The notes below the pieces were generated by a model. That model worked only from the letters and a program-made list of their open reading frames with translations, had not been told where the DNA came from and searched no databases. Below, piece by piece: positions 1 to 10,797 of a stretch of DNA of 64,000 nucleotides (positions within the stretch are counted from its first letter, which is position 1; every line of letters starts with the position of its first letter). Source of the stretch: Deroplatys truncata (Eukaryota; Arthropoda; Insecta; Mantodea; Mantidae); the NCBI GenBank assembly GCA_030765065.1, contig CM060978.1:112635692-112699691 (forward strand), given 5' to 3'. The translations under genes and the position numbers were made by a program.

Positions 1-223
1 CTAACGACCTTAGAACAGAAGTTCCCAACCGCCACTGCGGAACCCTAAAGGCTTTACCAAGGGGTTCCACGGCTATTTCAGGAAAATAAAGTAAATAAAT
101 ACTGAATGCCGTTAAAAAAATACGAAACGAAAAATACAATCAAAGTCTGAACTGAAAATTCCCGTTGAAGTGCGCGTCGCTTCTAAACTACACTACTCGA
201 TCATTAATTTATAAGACATAGGG

Positions 224-224
<1 letters not shown>
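1..224. other. Unassigned AT-rich sequence
   Basis: No credible reading frame, RNA gene or repeat family is recognised here. It ends in the ATT microsatellite. Confidence 0.5.

Positions 225-292
<68 letters not shown>
225..292. repeat. (ATT)n microsatellite
   Basis: About 22 uninterrupted ATT/TTA trinucleotides are read directly. The same motif recurs near 3058, 7710, 26478, 45993, 46085 and 49723, so ATT expansion is a general property of this genome. Confidence 0.95.
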
Positions 293-973
293 CTTTTATC
301 GCACAACTTTTGCGGAAGTGAGCTTAAGCTCTTAATAAACTGGTGACTCAACGAGGCTGTCTTAATTCACTCAAATTTATTCACCGTTTGATTTCAATAC
401 AGAAGTATTGGCTTCCTTTCAACAATGCAATTATTAGTACAAAAAGAACAGGTCTAATTAGATGTAATACACAAATACAGAAATTCTAATTTATTACATG
501 AGCAGGTACCTAAGCTAAATTTTGGAATTGTAAACATAGTATATTCATAAGAAAGCTGCTACTCTAATAAAATATCCTGTTTATATACAAAATTTAGGAG
601 TTTTACATAAGAAGAAGAAGAAGAAGAAGAAGAATACATCACAAAAGTATAACATTCATGTAACAATGTTTCGATTTGCTTGTTTTAATGCATTCTTATT
701 AATATAACTTATTCTAATGTTAATGTACATTCAGCATGTTTATTGTGTTGCTTATAACTAGTCCATGCATTGATATTGCATTACTTAAGTTATCTTATAA
801 ATATTCTTTCACTGGATAATAATATTTATTTATAAGTAGTTGTTTTATTTATTTCTGCTTAAGATGTTTGGATCTTTAATTTCTCTTACTGAGGGGTAGC
901 TAGTTGTATAGCTTTATACCCATATAGTGGGGAGTTCCTTCTGGTAATATTAACCTTACATTGGAAATAAAAT

Positions 974-976
<3 letters not shown>
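293..976. other. Gene-free AT-rich interval with small microsatellites
   Basis: The interval contains a short (GAA)n tract at 611-634 and otherwise AT-rich unique-looking DNA. It has no ORF of note and no recognisable transposon end. Confidence 0.5.

Positions 977-1009
<33 letters not shown>
977..1009. repeat. (TA)n microsatellite
   Basis: About 16 TA dinucleotides just upstream of a family A copy. Confidence 0.95.
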
Positions 1010-1012
<3 letters not shown>

Positions 1013-1057
1013 GTTTCAAAATGTACATAGGTGGTAAAGTCAGTATTTTAAATTTTT

Positions 1058-2174
1058 ACTTTGTCTACTACGTATAGTAAGTAGGGGAAGTATTGTATTC
1101 CACCCAAAAATTCGATACCGAGATTTCACCGGAAATATATGTTTTGAGATCCCGTGAATCCGAAAAGAGCATTTTTGGAAACATGTCCGTGTCTGTGTGT
1201 CTGTCTGTGAACAGCATAACTCAGAAACGAACAGTCGGATAAACACCAAACTTGGTATTTACGTTCAGTATCTTCCAAGGATGCGACACGAAGGTTTGCA
1301 AGAAAATCCCCCCACCCCAGATTACCCTTTACATGGAAGATTTTTTGAAAATTTTAATTTTCTCAAAAATGGCTCTAACGATTTTGATTAAAATATCATA
1401 TGTTTAAGATATTTTTATGACAAATAAAATGTATATCTTGAATTTCCTGGGAATGTCCCCAAAAGTATTCTTCATTGTGAACGACTTTTGCATAACTGGT
1501 AAACCGTAAGAGATAGACAAAATTTTACTACACAAAAAATGTAGGTCGCGTTAAAATACACAATTTATGTCATATACATTTTTTTGTTGAGTGAACCATT
1601 TTCGAGATATTACTTGTTGTTCCCTTAAATTTTTCAATACTTATTTTCTCAAATGGGAAATCGTTATTGATTTTTTGTCTTCGATATGCAAAGAGTATTA
1701 ATCTGTGGGAAAGGGAATGGTGCTGCACCTAGCAACAGCTATTAAGAGATATGTATGTGTTTAAAGGCTGCTGTATTTCCAAATTGCCCTTGTAAATATA
1801 TATTCCCCTTACATCTACAAGAAAATTAGCAATAAGATAGACTCTGCAAATGTTCATCTCGATTAACATGAAGTAGATGGAGAATAAGCGTTTGTATAAA
1901 TAGTTTGTACAAGAGTAGAGAAAGTCATGTGAGTGTAACACATCAGATTTTTTTATGTCCTGGACATGCAAAGAGAATGGAATGCGCCACATAGCAACCA
2001 GCGTTAAAATATTTGACTATCGCTACCATATTCCCCTTGCATCTACAAGAAAATTACCAATAAGATTGACATCTCGATATCTCGATTAACATGAAGCATA
2101 TGGAGAATAAGCGTTTGTAAAAGAGTAGTTTGTACAAGAGTAGAGAAAGTCATGTGAGTGTAACACATCAGATT
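1058..2174 (+). mobile_element. Family A element, copy 1, with duplicated tail
   Basis: The copy opens ACTTTGTCTACTACGTATAG and reads through the diagnostic blocks of this family: the CACCCAAAAATTCGATACCG block, a variable GT/CTGT microsatellite near 1190, and the ATCTTCCAAGGATGCGACAC block. Its end reads GAGTAGAGAAAGTCATGTGA. The start and end share ACTTTCTCTAC in inverted orientation, which suggests a non-autonomous DNA transposon, although the short inverted ends could be coincidental. The 3' tail module (ATGCAAAGAG, ATCTACAAGAAAATTA, the GTACAAGAGTAGAGAAAG end) is present twice in tandem, ending near 1950 and near 2174. No protein-coding potential is seen. Confidence 0.8.
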
Positions 2175-2254
2175 GTTTAAGTAATGGTTTGCATGATTCT
2201 TGGAAATGGGCTTTCTCCATAATTCCATTTTTTTAATATATAAAAACAGCCTGA

Positions 2255-2430
2255 AGATTGTTTTCCACCCAGGGCACCTGCCTGCTGTGCGATGGGTCCC
2301 AAGTTCGATTTGCGGCTAGGGGGTGGGTATTTTTTTTTAGCCAAGACTATTCCTTATCCTCCCCAGTTAGGAAGTAAGAATGAGTGTCAGAATGTGCGTG
2401 TGTGATCTAATGATTAAAACCCAAAAAGCG
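2255..2430 (+). mobile_element. tRNA-like SINE (different family), probable
   Basis: The sequence GCACCTGCCTGCTGTGCG followed by AAGTTCGATTTGC resembles the anticodon-to-B-box part of a tRNA-derived SINE head. It is followed by an AT-rich body with a T run at 2329. The A box is weak. No second full copy was found in the window, although a related head lies at 13885-13960. Confidence 0.4.
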
Positions 2431-2654
2431 CAAGAAACCTAACAAGAGAATACGAGTTAAGATAATTGCTAATAGGCAATAAGTTCCAAAGGAAAGACCG
2501 CCGATAAGACCAGTGTAGTTAAAGACGGGGTATAAATGGAACTTAAAAAAATAGGGTAAAAGGGCCTCTAGTCAAAATTCAAAAAGTTGGGAACGCCCAA
2601 CCTATACGATGTACATGTTTATACAGGGAGCGTAAATTGGAATGTTAACTCACA

Positions 2655-2655
2655 A

Positions 2656-2701
<46 letters not shown>
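2655..2701. repeat. (AGT)n microsatellite
   Basis: About 15 AGT units abut the tail side of the SINE that follows. Confidence 0.95.
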
Positions 2702-2702
<1 letters not shown>

Positions 2703-2707
2703 AAATT

Positions 2708-2998
2708 TAAATTCAGTTTTATTTATGGACGCTCTTTAACTGCTGTGGTTCTTAGCGTCCCATTCTATATTGGGCGTGAAAGACCGGCAATTTTGCTCAG
2801 AGGCTCCTTTATCAGGCTTGAGGTTCTTTTACGTGCCGTAAATCTATGACACGGGACCACCGGCTTTACTTCCTTTCCGAAGGAAGTCATGCTAAGGATT
2901 TTTACGCCCGAAAATATCCATCGCCCTCCGCCGGGTTTGAACCCGCGACCTTGGGAACTAGAGGCTAGCACGGTACCACTAGTCCACGGAGGACGACT
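2708..2998 (-). mobile_element. tRNA-derived SINE (SINE-1), copy 1
   Basis: Read on the minus strand, the head carries an A-box-like TGGACTAGTGG and a B box GGTTCAAACCC (plus-strand 2933-2943), the internal RNA polymerase III promoter of tRNAs. The body reads ACGTAAAAGAACCTCAAGCC and ends near CACAGCAGTTAAAGAGCG. Four further copies occur in the window (20.88, 23.15, 46.44 and 61.20 kb) at roughly the same length of 250-290 bp. It is non-autonomous and would depend on LINE machinery. Confidence 0.85.
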
Positions 2999-3000
2999 TT

Positions 3001-3058
3001 AGTAGTAGTAGTGGTAGTGGTAGTGGTGGTGGTGGTGGTAGTGGTAGTAGTAGTAGTA

Positions 3059-3107
<49 letters not shown>
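3001..3107. repeat. (GTA/GGT)n and (AAT)n compound microsatellite
   Basis: Trinucleotide repeats shift from AGT/GGT to AAT units without interruption, next to the head of SINE-1 copy 1. Confidence 0.9.
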
Positions 3108-3108
<1 letters not shown>

Positions 3109-3769
3109 CTATTACGATAATTATAATAGAACGCATACTCTGATGAGCATACTCAGGTTAGACAGAGAGGATATAGGGCGTAGATAACGACTAGATGGAC
3201 TAATTCTTAAACTGTCGTAATTCCCTCTTAAAAATACGTTTTGCCTTCGCAGGTAATAAAGTTCTAATAGTCGCCTTAGATTCTTTCAACACAATAGAAT
3301 ATGTATTTCTTTCAGTATGCATATTACAATTAGCTATATCCTAAAACAAAAACAAAACGTTGTTTACAATCCCTACCTACGGTTTTCACTCCATGAAGGC
3401 ACAATGCTCTTATGGAGAAACTGCACAGTGTTACCACGTGCGCTCCGCCGCCGCGAATTATGTGCTTTCGTTCACAACCAGGCTTTTATTGTTGTTATTA
3501 TTATTGTTATTAATATCATGATTAGGATTGTTATGATTATTATCATTATTATTATTACATTCATTATTGCACTATTATCACTTAATTAGCCTAATAATAA
3601 GATTATTACCCCGATATTACAATAAAATTTTGTAATAATTATTATTACAAAATTGTTCATTTAATTCCTACTTATATTCATTTATGCCTCAATTTATTAC
3701 ATTCTTTTAATATCTGCCAGTACTTCACCATTCTACCTAAATATAATACACTTAATAATTAATTTCGTT
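3108..3769. other. Gene-free AT-rich interval
   Basis: AT-rich DNA with imperfect ATT tracts around 3490-3570. A 90-codon reading frame that ends in repeated Ile/Met codons is only a translation of that ATT tract. Confidence 0.5.
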
Positions 3770-3925
3770 ACATGTTACGTAGTCTGACGTCTTGTTACGT
3801 CTTGTCACGTGGTTACGTGCTTATGTTACGTAGTGTGACGTCTTGTCATGTGGTTACGTGCTTACGTTATGTTGTGTTACGCTGTTATGTTACGTGGTGT
3901 TACGTCTTGTTACGTTGGCTAGGTT
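3770..3925. repeat. Degenerate TTACGT tandem array
   Basis: At least a dozen variants of TTACGT, GTTACGTAG and GTGACGTCTTG follow one another with short spacers. TGACGTC, a full CRE-type palindrome core, recurs inside it. The array is too diverged to assign one period. Confidence 0.65.
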
Positions 3926-4199
3926 AGACGATAATAGGATTGAATAGATAATGAGAAGATGATCCAGAGCATACAAGGTAGGGATAGGTTAGGGCGTATA
4001 CCTCTATATACCTTCACTGTAAACCGATATACAGTTTGTCCCTCTCCGTCTCGCGCACTAACTGTTTAACATATATAAGGTTTGTAAGATTTAGAAAAAA
4101 GTATATAAAAGTGTTGTAACGTTGGATGAGAAATGTTTATAACCCTAGTGTCGAGAAAATACCGTCAAAGGGTGTCAAAACATTTGTAAACTTTAATTG

Positions 4200-5040
4200 G
4201 TGGCCTTTGTGGTCTAAACCTCTTCCTCCTTTAGCTCTGTCTATCCTAACATCTCTCCACGTTTTCCCTATCTCTTCCGTATAAAGCGTATCGCTCTCTC
4301 CTTCAGCATCTGTCTATCCTAGCATCTCTCCTAGGTTTCCTACCTCACCTGTATAAACCTACATTCCCCTTCCGTCATCCTCTGTCTCGCCTAGCATCTC
4401 TCCCGTTTTCCATATTTTCCTATATAAACGCATACTCTGCTCCACAACCTTTGTTTAGACTAGCACCTAGCCTCGTATTCCCTACCGCTCTCATGTAAAT
4501 GCATTTTCTTCCTTGAAGGCTCTCTCAACCTAGCATCTATCCTCGTTTTCCTTATCTCTCCATGTAAACGCATACTCTGTCATTCAAACCCTCCTAACCT
4601 AATGCCTCTCCTCGGTTTGCTATCTCTTTCTCACATAAAACACGTTTTACCTTTAACTCTGTCTATCCCAGCATCTCTCCACGTTTCCCCTATCTCTTTC
4701 GTATAATGCGTATCCCCTCCTCCTTCAGCATCTGTCTAGCCTAGCGTCTCTCCTTGGTTTCCTACCTCACCTGTATAAACTTACATTCCCCTCCTTCAGT
4801 ATCTGTCTAGCCTATCATCTCTCCCCGTTTCCCATATACTGCTCATATAAACGCATACTCTACTCCTTAACCTCTTTCTAGACTAGCACCTCTCCTCGTA
4901 TTCCCTATCTCTCTCGTATAAAGCATATCCCTCCCTCCTTCACCATCTCTCTAAGCTAGTATTGACCCTCGTAGTCCCTATCTTCCCCATATAAACGCAT
5001 TTTCCTCCTTGAACCGTCGCATCTTTTCCCATATAAACGT
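4200..5040. repeat. Degenerate ~70-75 bp minisatellite, about 11 units
   Basis: Each unit contains variants of CTAGCATCTCTCC, then TTTCCCTATCTC, then GTATAAACGCATA. GTATAAA-type blocks occur near 4281, 4353, 4433, 4497, 4564, 4636, 4701, 4771, 4846, 4915, 4990 and 5031. The array is strongly pyrimidine-biased on the plus strand. No coding frame persists across units. Confidence 0.75.
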
Positions 5041-6215
5041 AAAAGTGGCCTCGCTCTCTCTATATTATGCTACTTATATTTCTTTTTGTGGACGCATACC
5101 TAAAATTCTTCAAATAATTAGTGGCCAAAAGACGCCAAATACACAAGAAGTAGTAAAAGTACGCGTAAATAAATTTATCTACTACTATAATAATCAGTGA
5201 TGCTTTAGTTCGTAGTTACCAGGTAACAAAATCTATACGTTATATTCTAACAAAACATAAAACACGCTATCAAAACATAAAATACAGGTTTAACAAAACG
5301 TAAAATACACCCTTTAAAAATGCCTTTAATTTTCCAAACTTACTGATATCAATATTATCATTAATCAAATCAGTTTATCTCACCATAGAATATTCACTCC
5401 AAAGACTCGAAGCTTTAATACTTTTCAACTTCTCATAGAAATACGCCAACAAAGAATCTTCATTTACGTTTACTTCATTATGCACACGCCAGTCCTTGAA
5501 TTTCGTATAACTACATAAATAAACTTTCCTTGACTTTTCTGGAAGTATATTAATAGTTGCAGTTTGAATGCTTTTAACATTTTCCCTGAGAACCGTGAAA
5601 ATCACCTTCTTCGCTCATTTTTACTTTAAATTAACATATGAAACTAGCATCCAAAATTGCAGAATATAACAACAAATTTTGTTGTTATATCTTATCTTTT
5701 TTTCCCAAAAGGCCACATTACTGTTTCTATGAACATATCGTCTGCGCAATAAATAGGTTTCATTAAATATGCTAATATACAACATGTACTAAACTGCTCG
5801 GAACGTAGGTAAAATATTGTAGACAATAGTTTAGAAATCAGGTTTAGTAAATAGTCCTCTAAATAACTATTGCCGCATCGAAAAGTGCATAAGGAATTTG
5901 TGTAAAAGCAAGCATGTCGGAGTGAACAGATAATTTGTTTCACTAAGAAAATTGTTCCTAGATGACGACAATTCTTAGTTTCAAGTATTGTGTAAGTGCC
6001 TGGTATATGTGAGAGGAAAATAAACAAGTATTTCTTGGCGTTAAGTCGGTGACTGCACCAAAGGTAACCCTGGTAGAAGTCATCACCAGAAGCTTACACT
6101 GCCACAAAACGTCCATCACGTGGGGCATGATATAGACCAACTCACTCGAAAGTAAAAGTCACCCCAAGTGATGTCAACCAAAAACACCATGGCCGACGTA
6201 CTGTCTCAACGTGGG
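5041..6215. other. Gene-free interval
   Basis: AT-rich DNA with reading frames of at most about 110 codons, none with recognisable motifs. A short inverted repeat around an AACAAATTTTGTTGTTATA-like core occurs near 5665-5690. Nothing else is supported. Confidence 0.45.
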
Positions 6216-6225
6216 TCCAGATACT

Positions 6226-6302
6226 TCTAGAATGTTGTGTGGAAGATTCCATTGGCTATATAACGAGCGTTCTCGTGAATCGGTTAGTTATGTCGGTCAT
6301 TG
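6226..6302 (+). promoter_or_regulatory. Candidate heat-shock-type core promoter (HSE, CCAAT, TATA)
   Basis: The block holds CTTCTAGAAT, a perfect two-unit heat shock element nTTCnnGAAn, followed 12 bases later by GAAGATTCC, a second GAA/TTC pair. Next come an inverted CCAAT (ATTGG), TATATAA at 6257-6263 and an initiator-like TCATTG at 6297-6302. The downstream leader-like DNA is purine-rich with many GTGAA/AAGTGAA words, like insect hsp70 leaders. No chaperone ORF follows, only a 29-codon frame at 6654. It may drive a non-coding RNA, a lost gene or an LTR-type element. Confidence 0.4.
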
Positions 6303-6387
6303 AGTGAGTAAAGAGTTGGTGAGCAATTTCTGCTGCAACATCAAGTGTGGTTTTCCGAGCGTTGGCGATGACAGCTGATGCATGGGA

Positions 6388-6411
6388 GGGAGGGAGGGAG
6401 GGAGGGATTGC
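6388..6411. repeat. (GGGA)n tract, potential G-quadruplex
   Basis: Six consecutive GGGA units give more than four G-triplets with single-base loops on the plus strand, inside the presumed leader downstream of the TATA signal. Confidence 0.7.
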
Positions 6412-6653
6412 GGAGCGAGGGATTGCAGAAGTCTTGTGTTCAACTCCCCAAAGAGTGAACCGTCCGGAAGAAGAGGCTACGTCACGAAGAAAGTGAAGTA
6501 ACGGGAAATCGAACTAGTTCACATTAGCGAAGTGGCAGTGTGAATTAAGTGAAGTCCCAGTGAAGGTTGAACCAGATTAAAACAGTGATAGTGAGAACTG
6601 AGAGAAGTGAACTGAAAAACTGGACACAGTCGCAGTGTGCTATAACCGAGAAC

Positions 6654-6743
6654 ATGAACGGAAAACATGAAACTTCACCAACATTCCCATTTGCGTTTGC
6701 GGGCTCTGGAAAGCTTCCCATTGATTGTGCATGCCCCATTTGA
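6654..6743 (+). CDS. Possible 29-residue small ORF
   Basis: This is the first substantial ATG frame downstream of the HSE/TATA signature, starting ATGAACGGAAAACATGAA and ending in TGA. The peptide is hydrophilic at the start and contains PFAFAGSG and two Cys near the end. No family is recognised. It may be chance or a leader exon fragment. Confidence 0.15.
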   Translation: MNGKHETSPTFPFAFAGSGKLPIDCACPI

Positions 6744-7104
6744 AAACAAGGGTCTTAGCTGTTTTCCGTTCTGATTTCCATTCCAGAGCATTTGTGCACC
6801 GGTCTTTAGCACTATGATGTGATTTACAAGCTGAAGCATAAGTATCAAACATACTCACAGATACACTTGAGTATAACTTGTTTAGAAAACAATGCGTTAC
6901 TAAATCACATTATGACTTTATGAAAAATCAATATCATTTTGCGTGCGTCATAATCTCAGTGTATATATACTTATTAGGTATAGAAGTTTGTAGATTAAAC
7001 TCTTTTCGTTCCCTTTTCAGTTGCAGGCGGTAAACATACTAAAAGATTACATTCACAGTGCCGTTATATAGGTAATATGTACTTGTGACATATATCTCAC
7101 ATAG

Positions 7105-7706
7105 CAGAGGTCTGATTGAGCTCAGGCCAAGTCCTCGGGCCTAGGCCCGTCCCAGCTCGCGGGCCGGGTTTGTTCTTAATTTGAAAAATGCTTGTCGGGT
7201 TCGGGCCGGGCACGGGCTTGAAAATAAGGGCAGAGAAAAATTAATTTATCACTTTTACATAGAACTTTATTTCTCGTGTAAATATTTTAAACACACGGTA
7301 TTTTAATCAAAATCTTTAGCGCCATTTTTGAGAAAATGTGAAATAACGGAGGTTTTACATTAAAAGAAAAATAAAGTCGAAAAAATTGATTTATCATATT
7401 TTTCGGTCTAGGTTTTGAGATGCCAGGAATAGCACAATTATGATAGAATGCATACATCCATCGTGGCAGTAATGGTAATAACAATAAATAAATGCTGCTT
7501 CGGTAATTCCGAATAACTTTACAACAGCACGGCAGCTTCAAGTTCCGCCTCCCTCCGTCCACCCACGCCCGGGACATCCTGAATGGAGTGCAGTAATAGG
7601 GGCGGCACGTGGTCAATAAGGCAGTATGCCGTCAACATGCCACTTAATGCAAGAGGATTGAAATCGAACCGGGCTCCTTTCGCACCGCAGGCAGCAGCGC
7701 TTCGTG

Positions 7707-7757
<51 letters not shown>

Positions 7758-7948
7758 TAATAATATAATAATGAGTAGTATTATTAAAGAACTGCATAAT
7801 AAATTATTTTAATTAGAACAAAATTAGACGATCGCGTCCAGGCCGGGTGGTACAGTATAACCATTCTCGGGCTCGAGCCCGGCTCGGACTCGGCTAGACA
7901 GGGCCGGGTGGGATCGAGCCTAAGAATTTCGACCCGTGCAGACCTCTA
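7105..7948. mobile_element. hAT-like non-autonomous element
   Basis: The left end CAGAGGTCTG and the right end GCAGACCTCTA are inverted copies. Both subterminal regions are unusually rich in CGGGC/GGGCC words (7135-7215 and 7845-7935), typical of hAT MITE ends. The middle is AT-rich and holds an (AAT)n tract at 7710-7765. I could not find a convincing 8-bp target-site duplication (TCACATAG against ATCTCTAG), so the family call is moderate. No transposase is encoded. Confidence 0.5.
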
Positions 7949-8034
7949 ATCTCTAGTGTTGTTTAGTTGCGGCCAAAGTAGCAACCATCCCTGTTCTGTA
8001 AGGGAGTACATGCTACTTGCATCTAACGCGATAA
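7949..8034. other. Short spacer between two elements
   Basis: No signal is seen between the hAT-like end and the presumed MULE left end. Confidence 0.4.
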
Positions 8035-8689
8035 CAGCCCTCGTTCCCGACCATTTCCCCGAAACAACACCCCGAATGACTTCACACGAATCCATTTCCC
8101 CAAATCCGTTTGCCCGAAGCCAATGACCATTATTACTGAATGAAATTCCCTCGAATGTACAACAACCAAGCTGGTGTATTTCCTAGTCTGGAAATTTGCG
8201 TTTGTCTGCTTTCTTATGTCCATGAACGTATTACAAACAACAATGAGTAAACATAGCAACGCGTTTTTTGTCAATATTTACAGTTTTTAGCTAATGCTGG
8301 GCTTTTTAGGCGAGGATTTAAATATGAATAGTTAATACAACAACCATAAGACATTCCGGCTCCAGAGCTTGATTCTCGATGGGTATGTATATACAAAGAA
8401 TAACAGTGGACCTTGTAGTGGGGTTTGGAAAGTAAGGAACGTTTTCTGGTGTGTAGGAACTGGGCTTAGGGTTTCAGGTATCGAAAGATTATGGCCGGCT
8501 ACTCAGGTAGAGGATAAGTGATTGTGAGATTCTTATCTCAGGGATTGTGTGGATGGGAGATGAATTATACTCACAGCTCCTCTCAGTAGGCCATTTATTC
8601 TGAAGATCCACACTTGTTGTCGTACTGAAGACCCTTTACACAAGACGCGTTCCTATCTGTTTTCCCCCGTTACAGTTTCCGTGCTTCTA

Positions 8690-8990
8690 CCCTGGATTTT
8701 ATTCTCTTTCTAAGTTATACACAATATGACTTTTGTCATTCCTAGCTACCCTATCTTTCACTGTTTTACTATGAAGATTTCCTATCGTATATCTTTCCCT
8801 TGTGATAATATAAACTGTTACACGTTGCCTGTTTTCCCTATCCTTCACTACACGAGATATTTCATCTTCCCTCCCTTGCTCTATACGATACAAAGTTTTA
8901 CATCCTCTCTCTAGCCGTTCACGACACAAAGTTTTTACATCCTCATCCTAGCTCTTCCCGACACAAAGTGTTCCATGTTTCGCGTGTCGA
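8690..8990. repeat. Degenerate ~50-60 bp tandem repeat
   Basis: Variants of TTCACGACACAAAGTTTTACATCCTC recur at about 8825-8865, 8880-8905, 8917-8945 and 8955-8985, with older variants upstream. The array sits inside the presumed MULE, before its finger domain. Confidence 0.5.
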
Positions 8991-9534
8991 AAACTCGCTC
9001 CTGCTCCTAGACAAAAATCTATTTCACGCCTCTTTTCTAGTTTCGTTCCCTGGCGTTACTATTCACGTGACTTTTATTATTCCTTATTGGCTATTTATCT
9101 ACTTTGCGCTTCTCCTACCATTGGTCAAACTTCAGCAACCGAGTGCTCCGCGAGCGTCTCTTCTGTTTCATATTATTAACGGCTGATTTGATTTTCTGTC
9201 CGCATGAGTGCCTAGCACATCCGTTTCATTGTTTCGCTTTCCGGCGAGTCTCCGTCGATTTCAATAGAACTTAACTGTTTCTCCTGCTAGCCTTGTTTAT
9301 TTCCCCCTTTCTTCCCCCTTTTCTTAATCTTTAATATTCTCTTTTATCTCCTTGTTATACTTATTTCCTTCCTTATTCTGTTTTATTAGCGGATTAGTCT
9401 TAAGCTTTTGTTCTCGCTGTGATTATTGTTGTACTCGCGGATCTTATCACTTCAACCTGGGAGCAAGCTCTATTGAGATTGCCAAAGAGTACGCCAGAAA
9501 GAGTGTAAAGCGCGTGCAATCACCGAAGTACGAG

Positions 9535-9828
9535 GAGATAATGTTATTGTGATAAACGGCGTTAATCGGTCACGGCACTCACATGCTCCAAACAGAGAAG
9601 CAGTTCAAGCAGAGATAGTTAAATCCAATCTTAAAGGAAGCAGCTCGTCAACACCCAGAACGAAATTCAAGCCAGGTCCTCAGAAATCAGTTACACAAAG
9701 TTCCATCAGCTGTATTGAATGTTTTGCCCTAGAGAGAATATCCGAAACAAATCTTTGTGAAGAGAGAGAAATAAAAATTTACCGAACAAATCCTTTATCC
9801 TTGGCAGATCTGACTATTATCCCTGAGT
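9535..9828 (+). pseudogene. FLYWCH-type zinc finger remnant of a MULE
   Basis: The frame reads RGDNVIVINGV and then HSHAPNREAVQAEI. This matches the C-terminal end of FLYWCH fingers in arthropod MULE proteins, which have an H-x-H metal ligand pair followed by APN and an alpha-helix. The upstream cysteine half is not recognisable in frame. The frame continues as a Ser/Thr/Lys-rich linker to a stop near 9828. Homology is inferred from the motif only. Confidence 0.5.
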
Positions 9829-10159
9829 AGTATATCATTCATAATACTCCAACGCGAACGATTTCTATTGTACGACAGTTATGCAGCAAATAGTGCAGCA
9901 GATAACAGAATGATAATATTAGGAATCAAACAAAGGGTGCAGTTTTTAATGAAAAGCTCACTATAGTTCCTTGACTGCACTTTAAAGGCAAACCTCAACT
10001 TATTTACACAACTTTTACAATCATTGGTATTATTAAAAACTACAACGAATTGAACATGAATATATACCACTCATATAATCGTTGATTGCAAGTAAAGCCC
10101 AGGCTCTTTATACATCCGTACTGCAAGAGGTCATTAACGCTGCTCGAAGAATGAGAGTG

Positions 10160-10797
10160 GAGGTAATATTTTCTGAAAGGGAATGTGCGATTTTGAGACT
10201 GCTATATTAAATAGCGTTTCTATAGTTTTTCCTGAATAAATATGTTCTGCTTCTTCCACTTAAGTCAATGTGAATACAGACAAATACAATACGAAATATT
10301 ACAAGCAGCTTACAATGACTCGGAGGACAGGGATATAAAGAACTACACGCATATGATGTTAGCTTTGGCTTCTTTGTCTACAGTGGACGTAAGCAACACT
10401 TTTAAGGGACTGAGAGTAGAAGCACCCGAGGAATTACTACCTATTTTGGACTACTTTAATCTGGACTGCATCAACGAACAACAGGCGCGAGGACGAAGAC
10501 TGCGAAACAACCATGCTTTTATCCTAGAATATGGAATACGTGTGAAGCTACGTTAAACAACCATCGTACCAATAACCTAAGTGAGGGCTGGCACAATCGC
10601 TTTCAACTAATGGTCGAGAAGCACCACCCCAGCTTTACACGGCACTTTCAGCATTTCAGCCAGAACAGGCAGATACTGAAAGTATATTAGAAGAATTGCA
10701 GATGGGAAGATCAATACATGCCCAACCTTTAGAAAAAGATGACCGTGCACACAAGATCAGAGCAATACAAGGACACAAACAAAATACAACCCTATTT
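10160..10797 (+). pseudogene. MULE transposase remnant
   Basis: Three frames together cover the middle and C-terminal parts of a MULE transposase. CDFETAILNSV with FPE near 10185-10230 corresponds to the catalytic-Asp DFE block. FFHLSQCEYRQIQ near 10248-10290 is the conserved F-F-H-x-SQ block. EELLPILDYF occurs near 10430-10455. TNNLSEGWHNRFQ near 10575-10610, in a second frame, is the hallmark NN-x-EGWH motif. EQADTESILEEL near 10660-10700, in a third frame, is the C-terminal helix. The frameshifts at about 10235, 10545 and 10640 make it a pseudogene. Confidence 0.75.

Noticed and set aside
3317..3589. 90-codon frame
   Set aside because: The C-terminal part is Ile/Met-rich because it translates ATT repeats. 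There is no domain and the upstream half is unremarkable.
5692..6027. 111-codon minus-strand frame
   Set aside because: No motif, AT-rich codon use equal to the background, and no homologue that I recognise.
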